In this document: piece after piece, positions 34,097-43,727 of the stretch
Layout of the letters: each line of letters begins with the position of its first letter
Position numbering within the stretch: position 1 is the first letter of the stretch
Source: Sulfuricaulis limicola
GTDB lineage: Bacteria; Pseudomonadota; Gammaproteobacteria; Acidiferrobacterales; Sulfurifustaceae
Direction of reading: 5' to 3'
Assembly: GCF_002355735.1 (NCBI RefSeq)
Contig: NZ_AP014879.1
Location: 806,001 to 870,000, forward strand
Length of the DNA stretch: 64,000 bases
Notes under the pieces: model-generated
The model's input: the letters and a program-made list of their open reading frames with translations, nothing else
Database searches by the model: none
What the model was told of the DNA's origin: nothing
Made by a program: the position numbers and the translations under genes

Positions 34097-35599
34097 ATGT
34101 CACAACCGGTTTTATCGCTTTGGATCAACGGCAAGTCGCAGCCGAGTACGAGCGCACGCACGGCGGAGGTGTTCAATCCGGCCAGTGGCGCGGTCGTCCG
34201 GCGTGCGCCGCTGGCCGGCAAACAGGATGTCGAAAATGCCGTGGCGGCGGCGCGGGCGGCATTTCCCGGCTGGCGCGATACCACGCCGCTGCGGCGCGCG
34301 CGCATTCTCATGCGTTTTCGCGAACTGATGCAGGCGCATCGCGACGAGCTCATCCACCTGACCACGGAAGAACACGGCAAGACGCGCGAAGACGCCGCCG
34401 GTTCGTTGCAACGTGGCATCGAGGTCATCGAATTCGCCATGGGCGTGCCGCATTTGCTGAAGGGCGAGCAGGCCGAGGACGTCGGCCGCGGCGTCGATTG
34501 TCATTCGCTGTTGCAGCCGGTAGGCGTGTGTGCCGGCATCACGCCGTTCAACTTTCCCGTGATGGTGCCGTTGTGGATGTTCCCGGTGGCCATCGCCTGC
34601 GGCAATACTTTCATCCTCAAACCCTCGGAGAAAGTGCCCTCGGCGAGCCTGCGCATGGCCGAACTGCTGCGCGAGGCCGGGCTGCCGGACGGTGTGTTCA
34701 ACGTGATCCCCGGCGACAAGGAGGCGGTGGATGCCCTGCTGACGCATCCGGACGTGCGCGCGATTTCCTTCGTCGGCTCGACCCCGGTGGCCAAATACAT
34801 CTACGAAACCGCAGCACGCCACGGCAAGCGCGTGCAAGCACTGGGCGGGGCCAAGAACCATGCCGTGGTCATGCCCGACGCCGATCTCGATTTTGCCGCG
34901 GACGCGCTCATGGGCGCGGCCTACGGTTCCGCCGGCGAGCGCTGCATGGCGATCTCGACGGTCGTGGCCGTGGGCGCGGCTGGCGATGCCCTGGTCGAGA
35001 AGCTGCGGGACAAGGCCGCGCGCCTGCATGTCGGACCGGGCGACCAGACGGGCATCGACATGGGGCCGGTGATTACCGCGGCGCACCGCGAACGCATACA
35101 GAAGCTCATCGACAGCGGCGTGACGGAGGGCGCGAAACTGGTATTGGACGGGCGCGGGCTCAAGGTCCCCGGCGGTGAAAAGGGTTTTTATCTCGGGCCG
35201 ACCCTGTTCGACCAGGTCACGACCACGATGGAAATTTACAAGGAAGAGATTTTCGGGCCGGTGCTGATCGTCCTGCGGGCCGACAACATCGACGCTGCCA
35301 TCAATCTCGTGAACAGCAATCCCTATGGCAACGGCACCGCCATTTTCACGCGTTCCGGCGCGCACGCGCGCCGCTTCGAGCGCGACATCGAGGTCGGCAT
35401 GGTCGGCATCAACGTGCCGATCCCGGTGCCAATGGCGTTTTTCTCCTTTGGCGGCTGGAAGGCCTCGCTGTTCGGCGACCTGCACGTGCACGGCATGGAA
35501 GGTGTGTATTTCTACACCCGCAGCAAGGTCGTCACCAGCCGCTGGCCGGGTGGCGAGGAGCGGGGTTCGTCGAATCTGTCGATGCCGACGCTCGGCTAG
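34097..35599 (+). CDS. mmsA: CoA-acylating methylmalonate-semialdehyde dehydrogenase
   Basis: 500 residues of the aldehyde dehydrogenase superfamily in the MmsA group. It oxidises methylmalonate or malonate semialdehyde to propionyl-CoA or acetyl-CoA, in valine and inositol breakdown. The catalytic cysteine lies in GSAGERCMAIS; the opening LWINGKSQPS and the TPFNFPVMVPLWMFP segment are typical. No mmsB or other valine-degradation genes are nearby; it follows lutC by 22 bp. AGAGGT precedes the ATG. Confidence 0.93.
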   Translation: MSQPVLSLWINGKSQPSTSARTAEVFNPASGAVVRRAPLAGKQDVENAVAAARAAFPGWRDTTPLRRARILMRFRELMQAHRDELIHLTTEEHGKTREDAAGSLQRGIEVIEFAMGVPHLLKGEQAEDVGRGVDCHSLLQPVGVCAGITPFNFPVMVPLWMFPVAIACGNTFILKPSEKVPSASLRMAELLREAGLPDGVFNVIPGDKEAVDALLTHPDVRAISFVGSTPVAKYIYETAARHGKRVQALGGAKNHAVVMPDADLDFAADALMGAAYGSAGERCMAISTVVAVGAAGDALVEKLRDKAARLHVGPGDQTGIDMGPVITAAHRERIQKLIDSGVTEGAKLVLDGRGLKVPGGEKGFYLGPTLFDQVTTTMEIYKEEIFGPVLIVLRADNIDAAINLVNSNPYGNGTAIFTRSGAHARRFERDIEVGMVGINVPIPVPMAFFSFGGWKASLFGDLHVHGMEGVYFYTRSKVVTSRWPGGEERGSSNLSMPTLG

Positions 35600-35617
35600 C
35601 ATGCCATCTTCTATTAC

Positions 35618-36862
35618 ATGACCATGCCGACCGATCACCGGAAAAATCTGCTGAAGATATTTCAATCCGCGCTGGCCGCGGTCAACGGCCGCGTTTGCGT
35701 GCGCGAGCGGCTGAAGGAAAGACCGCTGCCCGGGAAGGTATACATGATCGCGGTGGGCAAGGCCGCCGGCGCCATGGCGCAGGGTGCGCAGGACGTAATG
35801 GGCGGTAATCTTGTCGATGCCCTGATCATCACCAAAAAGGGACATGCCGAGCCCTTGCCATGGCCGGTGCTGGAGGCGGGGCATCCGCTGGTGGACGAAT
35901 CCAGCCTGGAGGCCGGCCGGCGGTTGCTGGCATTTGTCGACCGGATTCCAAAGGACGCATCCGTGATCGTATTGATCTCCGGCGGCGCCTCGGCGCTGGT
36001 GGAGGCCTTGCCGCCGCAGATCAGTCTCGAGCGGTTTCAGGAGATCAACCGCTGGATTCTCGGTTCGGGTCTGGACATCAACGATTACAACCGCATTCGC
36101 CGGCGCCTGTCTCGTCTCAAGGGCGGTCGTCTGGCCAAACTGCTGTATCCGCGGCGCGTGCTGTGCCTGGTGGTGTCGGATGTGCCGGGCAACGATCTGC
36201 GCGCCATCGGTTCCGGCCCGCTGGTGGCGGATGAAGACCTGCGCCGGCCGTTGACGCTCCGTAAACTGCCGGATTTCATCACCGAGGTGCTCGCGCACAT
36301 GCCGCCGGCGCCGGCGCCCGACGACGCCTGTTTCCAGAATATAAAACGCGAGATCGTCGCCACGCTCGACAACGCCAAGAGTGCCGCTGTGGAAGCCGCC
36401 AAGGAACTGGGTTATCAGGCGATGCTCGAGGCCAGTTTCATATCCGGCGACGCCCTGGAGGCGGGAGCCAGGCTGGCCAAGAAGTTGTCAAACTCGGAGC
36501 CCGGTACGGTGCACGTCTGGGGCGGCGAGACCACGGTCCAGCTTCCGGAATCGCCGGGCCGTGGCGGACGCAACCAGAGTCTCGCGCTGGCCGCGGCCAT
36601 GATGCTGCGCGGGCGTGACGATGCGTGGTTCCTGTCGGCCGGCACCGACGGCACCGACGGCCCCACGGACGACGCCGGTGCGCTGGTGGATGGCGGCACC
36701 ATCGCGCGGGGCGAGTCGGCCGGCCACAACGCGGAGCAGGCGTTGGCACGGGCCGATGCCGGGACGTTTCTGGAGGCGAGCGGCGATCTGATCCAGACCG
36801 GGCCGACCGGCACCAACGTCATGGACATCATGCTGGGACTGAAAATGACAAGCGGAAACTGA
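35618..36862 (+). CDS. gckA: Glycerate 2-kinase family protein (DUF4147/MOFRL)
   Basis: 414 residues. An N-terminal DUF4147 domain (AVGKAAGAMAQGA; ISGGASALVE; DVPGNDLRAIGSGP) and a C-terminal MOFRL domain (WGGETTV; GRGGRNQSLALAAAM; GTDGTDGPTDDAGA) define the TtuD/GckA family, which phosphorylates D-glycerate to 2-phosphoglycerate. It was formerly annotated as hydroxypyruvate reductase. It would complete a glycolate-glyoxylate-glycerate route. No clear ribosome site precedes the first ATG; a second is two codons later. Confidence 0.9.
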   Translation: MTMPTDHRKNLLKIFQSALAAVNGRVCVRERLKERPLPGKVYMIAVGKAAGAMAQGAQDVMGGNLVDALIITKKGHAEPLPWPVLEAGHPLVDESSLEAGRRLLAFVDRIPKDASVIVLISGGASALVEALPPQISLERFQEINRWILGSGLDINDYNRIRRRLSRLKGGRLAKLLYPRRVLCLVVSDVPGNDLRAIGSGPLVADEDLRRPLTLRKLPDFITEVLAHMPPAPAPDDACFQNIKREIVATLDNAKSAAVEAAKELGYQAMLEASFISGDALEAGARLAKKLSNSEPGTVHVWGGETTVQLPESPGRGGRNQSLALAAAMMLRGRDDAWFLSAGTDGTDGPTDDAGALVDGGTIARGESAGHNAEQALARADAGTFLEASGDLIQTGPTGTNVMDIMLGLKMTSGN

Positions 36863-36868
36863 AGGCCC

Positions 36869-37576
36869 ATGACCAGACGTTTTCTCCTGCTCGTATGCCT
36901 GTTGTTTCCGGCGATGACTTCCTGCTCCGATCCGGTGACGCCGGCGGCGGTGCTGTATTTCGTCGAGCATGAACCGGGCGCTGAGCCCTTCCGTTCGCGC
37001 ATGGTCATTACCGCGGGCTTCGTGCGCATGGACGGCGGGTCCGACGATCCGGATTTCCTGCTGTTCGACCGGGCCGACGGAACCATCTACAGCGTCAGCA
37101 GCGCGGAACAGCAGATCCTGATCATCCGGCCGCGACCAATGGACGCCAAACCGCCCGCCGACTTCCGGCATCAGGTGGTGCGCGACAGCGCCGCGTTTCC
37201 GGCCGTCGGCGGGCATAAAGTCAGCCACTACGAGTTGCTGACCAACGGCCAGCGCTGTTATGACCTGTACGCGGCGGCGGACCTGCTGCCGGAAGCGCTG
37301 CTGGCGCTGCGCCAGTACCGCGAGGTACTGGCCGGGCAGCAGGCGAAAACCCTGCCGCTGGCGCCGCCGGGCACGCTGTCGGCCTGTGACATGGCGAACA
37401 ACGTTTTTCTTCCGGCACGCCATCTGGAACATGGCTTTCCAGTCCGGCTCACGGACATGACCGGCAAGACGCTTGAACTGGTGGATTACAACGCGGAATT
37501 TCGCGCCACGGCGGCGATGCTGCGGCTGCCGGCGGATTACAAGCGCTTGACCATCGAGGAATTGAGAATGAAGTGA
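36869..37576 (+). CDS. Predicted lipoprotein of unknown function
   Basis: 235 residues with a lipoprotein signal peptide ending in the lipobox MTSC (cysteine at 19). The mature part looks beta-rich, with no recognised domain. It starts 6 bp after the glycerate-kinase-like gene and is probably co-transcribed with it, although that may reflect gene packing rather than shared function. It is convergent with lpxH, with only 21 bp between the ends. Confidence 0.75.
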   Translation: MTRRFLLLVCLLFPAMTSCSDPVTPAAVLYFVEHEPGAEPFRSRMVITAGFVRMDGGSDDPDFLLFDRADGTIYSVSSAEQQILIIRPRPMDAKPPADFRHQVVRDSAAFPAVGGHKVSHYELLTNGQRCYDLYAAADLLPEALLALRQYREVLAGQQAKTLPLAPPGTLSACDMANNVFLPARHLEHGFPVRLTDMTGKTLELVDYNAEFRATAAMLRLPADYKRLTIEELRMK

Positions 37577-37597
37577 GAGGCGGTTGCCCGCATGGAA

Positions 37598-38368
37598 TCA
37601 GCTTTTCACTTTCATTTTTTCGCTTTTTACCGTTTTTTCGAGCGGCAGTCCCTCCAGCACCCAGCCATGCGCATCCACGCTCAGCACGCTGCCCTGTTCG
37701 TACCAGTCGCCGAGCACCATGCGTCGTGCGGGCCGGCCGTCGAGCGTGAACGCATGTTCCTTCGGCCTGTGCGTATGACCGTGGATCAGGCGGCGCACCC
37801 CGTGCTCGCGCATGATCGCTTCCACCGCGTTCTGGTTCACGTCCATGATTTCCGGTTTCTTGCTGGCGGTTGAATTTTTGCTGATCTCGCGGAAGTCGCG
37901 CACGATGCGATCGCGCTCGGCGACGGACCTGGCCAGGAACTCCCGCTGCCAGGCGGGATTGCGCACCTGCACGCGGAACGCCATGTATTCGACGTCATCG
38001 GTGCACAGTGAATCGCCGTGCATCAGCAGGGTGGGGGCGCCGTGGAGATCGATCTTCGCCGGATCGCCCAGCAGGCGACAACCGGTGGCTTTTTCGAAAC
38101 CGTCCGCCATCAGGAAATCGCGGTTGCCGTGCATGACGAAGACCGGCGTGCCGGCCGACGTCAGTGCGCGCAGGCCGCGGACGATGCCGCGGAATTCTTC
38201 CTGTTCGACTGCCTCGTCGCCGATCCAGTACTCGAACAGGTCGCCGAGGATGTAGAGTGCGTCGGCGTTGCGCGCGCGCTGCCGGAGGAAGTCCAGGAAC
38301 AGCCGGGTGATGGCGGGGCGGGTGCCGCAGAGATGCAGGTCGGAGATGAAGAGCGTGGTGGCCGGCAT
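37598..38368 (-). CDS. lpxH: UDP-2,3-diacylglucosamine diphosphatase
   Basis: 256 residues from ATG 38368. A calcineurin-like metallophosphoesterase fold with FISDLHL (5-11), LGDLFEYW, MHGNRDFL and HGHTHRP metal-binding motifs. LpxH hydrolyses UDP-2,3-diacylglucosamine to lipid X in lipid A synthesis, at the cytoplasmic face of the inner membrane. It lies 16 bp downstream of ppiB on the same strand, the same ppiB-lpxH order as in E. coli. An insertion-like segment STASKKPE near 163 is slightly unusual. Confidence 0.93.
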   Translation of the reverse strand: MPATTLFISDLHLCGTRPAITRLFLDFLRQRARNADALYILGDLFEYWIGDEAVEQEEFRGIVRGLRALTSAGTPVFVMHGNRDFLMADGFEKATGCRLLGDPAKIDLHGAPTLLMHGDSLCTDDVEYMAFRVQVRNPAWQREFLARSVAERDRIVRDFREISKNSTASKKPEIMDVNQNAVEAIMREHGVRRLIHGHTHRPKEHAFTLDGRPARRMVLGDWYEQGSVLSVDAHGWVLEGLPLEKTVKSEKMKVKS

Positions 38369-38384
38369 CTCTTTGCTGGGCCTC

Positions 38385-38885
38385 CTACTTCTCGTCAATG
38401 ACCTGTATTTTCTCGATAATCACGTCGGACAGCGGTACGTCCTTGTGACCGAGCTTGGAACCGGTAACAACACCCTTGATCTGGTCCACGATGTGCATGC
38501 CGTCAATGACCTTGCCGAACACGCAATAGCCCCAGCCCGCCGGCGTGGGCGCGGTGTAATTCAGGAAATCGTTGTCGACGATGTTGACGAAGAACTGGCT
38601 GGTGGCGGAGTGCGGATCGGTGGCGCGCGCCATGGCGAGCGTGCCACGGGCGTTGCGCAGGCCGTTGTTGGCCTCGTTCTCGATGGGTGGCCGCGTCATC
38701 TTCTGGGTCATCCCCGGGCCGAAGCCGCCGCCCTGGATGACGAACTTGTCGATGACCCGGTGGAACAGCGTGCCATCGTAGAAACCGTCCTTCGCATAGG
38801 CGAGAAAGTTCGCCACGGTCTTCGGCGCCTTCTCCGGATTGAGCTCCAGGACGATGGTGCCGTAGTTGGTTTTCATGTGAATCAT
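38385..38885 (-). CDS. ppiB: Peptidyl-prolyl cis-trans isomerase B (cyclophilin)
   Basis: 166 residues of the cytoplasmic bacterial cyclophilin type. The catalytic region FHRVIDKFVIQGGGF (about 42-56) and the SQFFVNIVDNDFLN segment are conserved. It catalyses proline isomerisation during folding. No signal peptide is present, so it is the cytoplasmic form. The ATG at 38885 gives the family-typical start; ATG 38876 is an alternative. It is divergent from gltX and upstream of lpxH. Confidence 0.93.
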   Translation of the reverse strand: MIHMKTNYGTIVLELNPEKAPKTVANFLAYAKDGFYDGTLFHRVIDKFVIQGGGFGPGMTQKMTRPPIENEANNGLRNARGTLAMARATDPHSATSQFFVNIVDNDFLNYTAPTPAGWGYCVFGKVIDGMHIVDQIKGVVTGSKLGHKDVPLSDVIIEKIQVIDEK

Positions 38886-39030
38886 CAGTGGGCGCTCTTG
38901 TTTTCTGCTGGCTGTGCGGGCCCGCCGGCGGCAGGCCTCTGTACTGAAGTTTACACTGGATTGGCTTTGCTGTCGTAACGCCGGGACTACGCCGGGAGGG
39001 CGGTTTCCGTTAACATGGCGCCCCTCGACA

Positions 39031-40431
39031 ATGACTTCGCGCCCCTTCAAGACCCGTTTCGCCCCCAGCCCCACGGGTCTGCTGCATCTCGGCAATATCC
39101 GCACCGCGCTTTTCAATTTTCTGTTGGCCCGGCAGGCCAGGGGGACCTTCCTGCTGCGTCTGGAAGACACCGATGCCATGCGCGGGCACGAAAAATACGC
39201 CCGCGCGCTGGAAGCAGACCTGCGCTGGCTGGGGCTGGTCTGGAACGAGGGGCCGGAGGCCGGCGGCCGTCATGGGCCTTATGCGCAGTCCGAGCGCGGT
39301 TCAGTCTATAAGGAATACTTCACTGCCCTCGAATCCAAAGGCCAGGCCTATCCCTGTTTCTGCAGCGAGCATGAACTGGCGATCGCGCGCAAGACCGCGC
39401 TGGCGGCGCATCGCCCGCCGCGCTATTCCGGCAAATGCCGCGCGCTGTCGCCGCAGGAGGCGCAGGCCCGCTTCGCCCGCGGCGAGCCCGCCACCCTGCG
39501 GTTCCGGGTGGAGGAGGGCAAAACCGTCGAGTTCGAAGACAAGGTGCGCGGGCGGCAGGTGTTCAGCACGGACGATATCGGCGACTACGTCATTCGCCGT
39601 TCCGACGGCACGCCGGCATTTTTCTTCTGCAACGCCATCGATGACGCCCTCATGGAAGTGACGCTGGTCGTGCGCGGCGAGGATCATCTGACCAACACCC
39701 CGCGCCAGATCCTGCTGCTTCAGGCGCTCGGGTTGCCGCTGCCGGCGTACGCGCACATCGCGCTCGTGGTGGGGGCCGATGGCGCGCCGCTTTCGAAGCG
39801 CACCGGTTCGAAATCGATCGAGGAGCTGCGTGCCGTGGGTTATCTGCCGCCCGCCATCAATAATTATCTGGCGCGCCTGGGGCATACCTACGATGCCAAT
39901 GCCTTCATGAACCTGGAAGCCCTGGCGGAAAATTTCGATCTCTCGCGGCTGGGCCGGGCGCCGGCGCGTTATGACGAGGCCCAGCTGATGCACTGGCAGC
40001 GCGAGGCGGTGTTGCATTTGCCGTCCACGACGCTGCAGGAATGGATGGGCGACGCAGTGCAGGCGCTGGTGCCGGCTGACAGCTTCGCTGAGTTCACCGA
40101 AGCGGTGCGCGGCAATATTTCTTTTCCCGCCGACGCCTTGCGCTGGGCCCGGATCGTGTTTACCGATAAGCTGGTTGTCAGTCACGCCGCCAGGGAGGCC
40201 ATGATGGCGGCCGGTCCGGAGTTTTTTGCGACGGCGCGCCAGGCGCTGGAAACGCATGGCGCCAATTTCAAGGTCGTAGCCGAAACCGTGAAGCAGGCGC
40301 GCTCGGTGAGCGGGAAGTCGCTGTTTCAGCCCCTGCGCGCGGCGCTCCTGGGCGAACTGGACGGGCCGGAAATGGCCAGGATTTTGCCGCTCATCGGCGT
40401 CGAGCGCGCCCGCAAACGGCTATCACTATAA
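39031..40431 (+). CDS. gltX: Glutamyl-tRNA synthetase
   Basis: 466 residues, class-I GluRS. HIGH-type motif PSPTGLLHLGNIRT (11-24) and a KMSKS-equivalent LSKRTGS. The zinc-binding Cys region is CFCSEHEL with YSGKCRAL. The anticodon-binding domain is full length. The divergent KMSKS (LSKR) and the VGYLP segment resemble the second GluRS type found in bacteria with two copies, one of which may charge tRNA(Gln); whether another gltX exists is outside the window. No strong SD before ATG 39031. cysS follows after 24 bp. Confidence 0.92.
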   Translation: MTSRPFKTRFAPSPTGLLHLGNIRTALFNFLLARQARGTFLLRLEDTDAMRGHEKYARALEADLRWLGLVWNEGPEAGGRHGPYAQSERGSVYKEYFTALESKGQAYPCFCSEHELAIARKTALAAHRPPRYSGKCRALSPQEAQARFARGEPATLRFRVEEGKTVEFEDKVRGRQVFSTDDIGDYVIRRSDGTPAFFFCNAIDDALMEVTLVVRGEDHLTNTPRQILLLQALGLPLPAYAHIALVVGADGAPLSKRTGSKSIEELRAVGYLPPAINNYLARLGHTYDANAFMNLEALAENFDLSRLGRAPARYDEAQLMHWQREAVLHLPSTTLQEWMGDAVQALVPADSFAEFTEAVRGNISFPADALRWARIVFTDKLVVSHAAREAMMAAGPEFFATARQALETHGANFKVVAETVKQARSVSGKSLFQPLRAALLGELDGPEMARILPLIGVERARKRLSL

Positions 40432-40455
40432 ACAGACATCATCAACAGCAGGATC

Positions 40456-41841
40456 ATGCTCCAGATTTACAACAGCCTCACCCGGAAGAAGGAGCCGTTT
40501 ACTCCCATCACGCCCGGCCAGGTCCGCATGTACGTGTGCGGCATGACGGTGTACGACTACTGCCATCTCGGCCATGCGCGCGTCATGGTGGTGTTCGACA
40601 TGGTGGTGCGCTACCTGCGCGCGCGCGGTAACCAGGTGACCTACATCCGCAACATCACCGACATCGACGACAAGATCATCAATCGGGCAAAAGAGAACGG
40701 CGAGGACATCGGCGCGCTCACGGAGCGATTCATCCGGGCCATGAACGAAGACGCCGCGACGCTGGGCGTGCTCCCGCCGGACCAGGAGCCGCGTGCCACG
40801 GTGCACATGCCCCAGATCCGCGACATGATCGCCCGGCTGGTCGAGCGCGGTTTTGCCTATGCCGCGAAAAACCGGGACGTCTACTATCGGGTACGCAAGT
40901 TCGAGCCCTATGGCGCGCTTTCCGGCAAGACCCTGGACGAACTGAAAATCGGCGCGCGCGTGGAGGTGGACGAGGACAAGGACGACCCGCTGGATTTCGT
41001 CCTGTGGAAGGCCGCCAAACCCGGCGAACCGCAATGGGATTCGTCCTGGGGACCGGGGCGTCCGGGCTGGCATATCGAATGCTCGGCCATGTCCCATGCC
41101 TGCCTCGGCAGTCATTTCGACATCCACGGCGGCGGCATGGACCTCAAGTTTCCGCACCACGAAAACGAGATCGCCCAGAGCGAGGCGGCCACCGGCAGCA
41201 AATTCGTCAACACCTGGATGCACGTCGGTTTCGTGCGCCTGAACCAGGAGAAAATGTCGAAATCGCTCGGCAATTTCTTCACCGTGCGGGAGGTGTTGAA
41301 GAAATTCGAGCCGGAAGTGGTGCGTTACTTCATTCTCGGCAGCCATTACCGCAGCCCGCTCGATTATTCCGACGAGAATTTGCAGGGCGCGAAGAGCGCG
41401 TTAACCCGGCTGTATCTGGCGCTCAAGGATCTGCCGCCGGCGGAAGCAGGGGGAGGCGCGGCGGCCTGGGAGCAGAAATTCCATGCCGCCATGGATGACG
41501 ACTTCAACACGCCCGGCGCGCTCGCGGTGCTGTTCGAGCTGGCGCGCGACATCAACAAGCTGCGCGAGGACAGTGGCATAGCGGCGGCCGCGCCGCTGGG
41601 TGCGACCTTGCGCCGCATTGGCGGGGTGCTGGGTCTTTTGCAGAGCGATCCCCAGACCTTCCTGCGCGGCGGCACCGACGACGGCCTGACCGATGCGCAG
41701 ATCGAGGCCCTGATCGCCCGGCGTTCAGAGGCACGCAAGAACAGGAATTGGGCTGAATCGGACCGTTTGCGCGACGAACTCAAGGCCCAGGGAGTCATTC
41801 TGGAGGATACCGCCGGTCAAACCAGCTGGCGCCGGCAGTAA
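40456..41841 (+). CDS. cysS: Cysteinyl-tRNA synthetase
   Basis: 461 residues. HIGH motif HLGHARV at about 37-43; KMSKSLGNF at about 266-274. The catalytic zinc ligands are in YVCGMT (N-terminal) and the [20 protein letters not shown] region. The C-terminal DALR domain is present. It charges tRNA(Cys). It forms a pair with gltX; divergence from ppiB-lpxH follows the gammaproteobacterial order. The coding region ends 136 bp before the ilvI start. Confidence 0.96.
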   Translation: MLQIYNSLTRKKEPFTPITPGQVRMYVCGMTVYDYCHLGHARVMVVFDMVVRYLRARGNQVTYIRNITDIDDKIINRAKENGEDIGALTERFIRAMNEDAATLGVLPPDQEPRATVHMPQIRDMIARLVERGFAYAAKNRDVYYRVRKFEPYGALSGKTLDELKIGARVEVDEDKDDPLDFVLWKAAKPGEPQWDSSWGPGRPGWHIECSAMSHACLGSHFDIHGGGMDLKFPHHENEIAQSEAATGSKFVNTWMHVGFVRLNQEKMSKSLGNFFTVREVLKKFEPEVVRYFILGSHYRSPLDYSDENLQGAKSALTRLYLALKDLPPAEAGGGAAAWEQKFHAAMDDDFNTPGALAVLFELARDINKLREDSGIAAAAPLGATLRRIGGVLGLLQSDPQTFLRGGTDDGLTDAQIEALIARRSEARKNRNWAESDRLRDELKAQGVILEDTAGQTSWRRQ

Positions 41842-41867
41842 AAAGCATCATTTGTGACTTACCGCTA

Positions 41868-41896
41868 TTGACCCTGCGGATACTTATAAGTAATTT
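41868..41896 (+). promoter_or_regulatory. Candidate promoter for the ilv block
   Basis: TTGACC (41868-41873) is followed 17 bp later by TAATTT (41891-41896), a good -35 and a weak -10. It lies in the AT-rich part of the cysS-ilvI gap. It is a consensus match by eye only. Confidence 0.35.
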
Positions 41897-41924
41897 CTTA
41901 TTTTTAAACCGGCAAACGCCAAGG

Positions 41925-41959
41925 CCCGCGCGCCCGGTTTGGGGCGGACGCGGGTTTTT
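41925..41959 (+). terminator. Terminator or attenuator in front of ilvI
   Basis: CCCGCG (41925-41930) pairs with CGCGGG (41949-41954), followed by TTTTT. It could end cysS transcripts. Since it lies downstream of the candidate ilv promoter and 19 bp before the ilvI start, it could also be an attenuator of the ilv operon. No convincing leader peptide with a ribosome site was found. Confidence 0.55.
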
Positions 41960-41977
41960 ATTTCCCTTGAGGTTTTT

Positions 41978-43711
41978 GTGGAATTAACTGGCGCAGATAT
42001 TTTTGTCCGCTGCCTGGCTGACGAAGGCGTGGAATACGTCTTCGGCTACCCCGGCGGCGCGGCGCTGCACATCTACGACGCGCTCTACAAGCAGGACCGG
42101 GTCAAGCACATCCTGGTGCGGCACGAGCAGGGCGCGGCGCACGCGGCCGACGGCTACGCGCGCGCCACCGGCCGTCCCGGCGTGGTGCTCGTCACCTCCG
42201 GCCCGGGCGTGACCAATACCATCACCGGCATCGCCACGGCGTACATGGATTCGATCCCGCTGGTGGTGTTCAGCGGCCAGGTGGCCACCAGCCTGATTGG
42301 CGACGACGCGTTCCAGGAAGTGGACGCGGTCGGCATCACGCGCCCGTGCGTGAAGCACAATTTCCTGGTCAAGGACGTGAAGGACCTCGCGGCCACGGTG
42401 AAGAAGGCGTTCTACATCGCCAGCACCGGCCGCCCCGGACCGGTGCTGGTGGACATCCCCAAGGATGTCACCGCGCACAAGTGCGAGTACGCCTACCCGA
42501 AGAGCGTTTCCATGCGTTCCTACGTTCCGGTGACCGAAGGCGATCCGGGGCAGATCAAAAAGGCCGTGGACCTGATGCTGTCCGCGACGCGCCCGATGAT
42601 CTACACCGGCGGCGGTATCGTGCTGGGCGAGGCCTCGGCGGCATTGACCGAGCTGGTGCGCCTGCTCGGTTACCCCTGCACCAACACGCTCATGGGGCTC
42701 GGTTCCTATCCCGCGACCGATCCGTTGTTCGTCGGCATGCTCGGCATGCACGGCACCTACGAGGCCAACATGGCGATGCACGAATGCGACGTGCTGATCG
42801 CCATCGGCGCGCGCTTCGACGACCGCGTCACCGGCGATCTCAACAAATTCTGCCCGCACGCGCGCATCGTGCACGTGGACGTCGACCCGGCCTCGATCTC
42901 GAAGAACGTCCCGGTGGAAATCCCGATCGTGGGACAGGCCGAACCGGTGATGCGCGAGATGATCCGGCTCATCAAGGCCGCGGGCAGGAAGCCCGACCAG
43001 CCGGCGCTGGAAGCCTGGTGGAAACAGATCGACAAATGGCGCGCCATGAACTGCCTCGAGTACGACCGGGAGAGCAAGCTCATCAAGCCGCAGTACGTGC
43101 TCGAGCGGCTTTACGAGATCACCGATGGTGATGCCTACATCACCTCCGACGTCGGCCAGCACCAGATGTGGGCGGCGCAGTACTACAAATTCGACAAACC
43201 GCGGCGCTGGATCAACTCCGGCGGCCTCGGCACCATGGGCTTCGGTCTGCCGGCGGCCATGGGCGTGAAGCTCGCGTTCCCCGAGGCGACCGTGGCCTGC
43301 GTCACCGGCGAGGCCTCGATCCAGATGTGCATCCAGGAGCTGTCGACCTGCAAGCAGTACGATCTGCCGATCAAGATCATCAACCTCAACAACCGCTACA
43401 TGGGCATGGTGCGCCAGTGGCAGGAATTCTTCTACGACCGGCGCTATTCGCATTCATACATGGACGCCTTGCCGGATTTCGTGAAACTGACCGAGGCCTA
43501 CGGGCACGTGGGATTCAAGATCGAAAAGCCCGGCGACGTGGATGGCGCGCTCAAGGAAGCCCTGAAAATGAAGGATCGCCTGGTGTTTCTCGACTTCATC
43601 ACCGACCAGACCGAGAATGTCTATCCCATGATCGCGGCCGGCAAGGGCCAGCACGAGATGCATTTGAAGCCCTGCAAGGCGGTCGTGCCGACCGACCGGG
43701 AACTGGCATAG
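41978..43711 (+). CDS. ilvI: Acetolactate synthase large subunit (IlvI/IlvB)
   Basis: 577 residues from GTG 41978, set by TTGAGG 5 nt upstream and by the conserved start ELTGADIFVRCLADEGVEYVFGYPGG. A ThDP-dependent enzyme: catalytic glutamate in RHEQGAAHAADGYAR, and the ThDP/Mg motif starting GEASIQM and running to NNRYMGM. The usual GDG of this motif reads GEA here, which is a common variant. It makes acetolactate and acetohydroxybutyrate, the first step of valine, leucine and isoleucine synthesis. It is the first gene of the ilvI-ilvH-ilvC block. Confidence 0.95.
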   Translation: MELTGADIFVRCLADEGVEYVFGYPGGAALHIYDALYKQDRVKHILVRHEQGAAHAADGYARATGRPGVVLVTSGPGVTNTITGIATAYMDSIPLVVFSGQVATSLIGDDAFQEVDAVGITRPCVKHNFLVKDVKDLAATVKKAFYIASTGRPGPVLVDIPKDVTAHKCEYAYPKSVSMRSYVPVTEGDPGQIKKAVDLMLSATRPMIYTGGGIVLGEASAALTELVRLLGYPCTNTLMGLGSYPATDPLFVGMLGMHGTYEANMAMHECDVLIAIGARFDDRVTGDLNKFCPHARIVHVDVDPASISKNVPVEIPIVGQAEPVMREMIRLIKAAGRKPDQPALEAWWKQIDKWRAMNCLEYDRESKLIKPQYVLERLYEITDGDAYITSDVGQHQMWAAQYYKFDKPRRWINSGGLGTMGFGLPAAMGVKLAFPEATVACVTGEASIQMCIQELSTCKQYDLPIKIINLNNRYMGMVRQWQEFFYDRRYSHSYMDALPDFVKLTEAYGHVGFKIEKPGDVDGALKEALKMKDRLVFLDFITDQTENVYPMIAAGKGQHEMHLKPCKAVVPTDRELA

Positions 43712-43727
43712 CTACAGGCAGACATTG

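Noticed and set aside
34112-36298. Very long open frame on the minus strand (728 codons) opposite mmsA and the glycerate-kinase gene
   Set aside because: It is a mirror of high-GC codon use on the plus strand. It has no ribosome site, no recognisable domain, and both plus-strand genes are clear family members.
41868-41986. Ile/Leu-rich reading frame starting at TTG upstream of ilvI
   Set aside because: It has no ribosome site, reads through the terminator-like hairpin and ends beyond the ilvI start, unlike real leader peptides.
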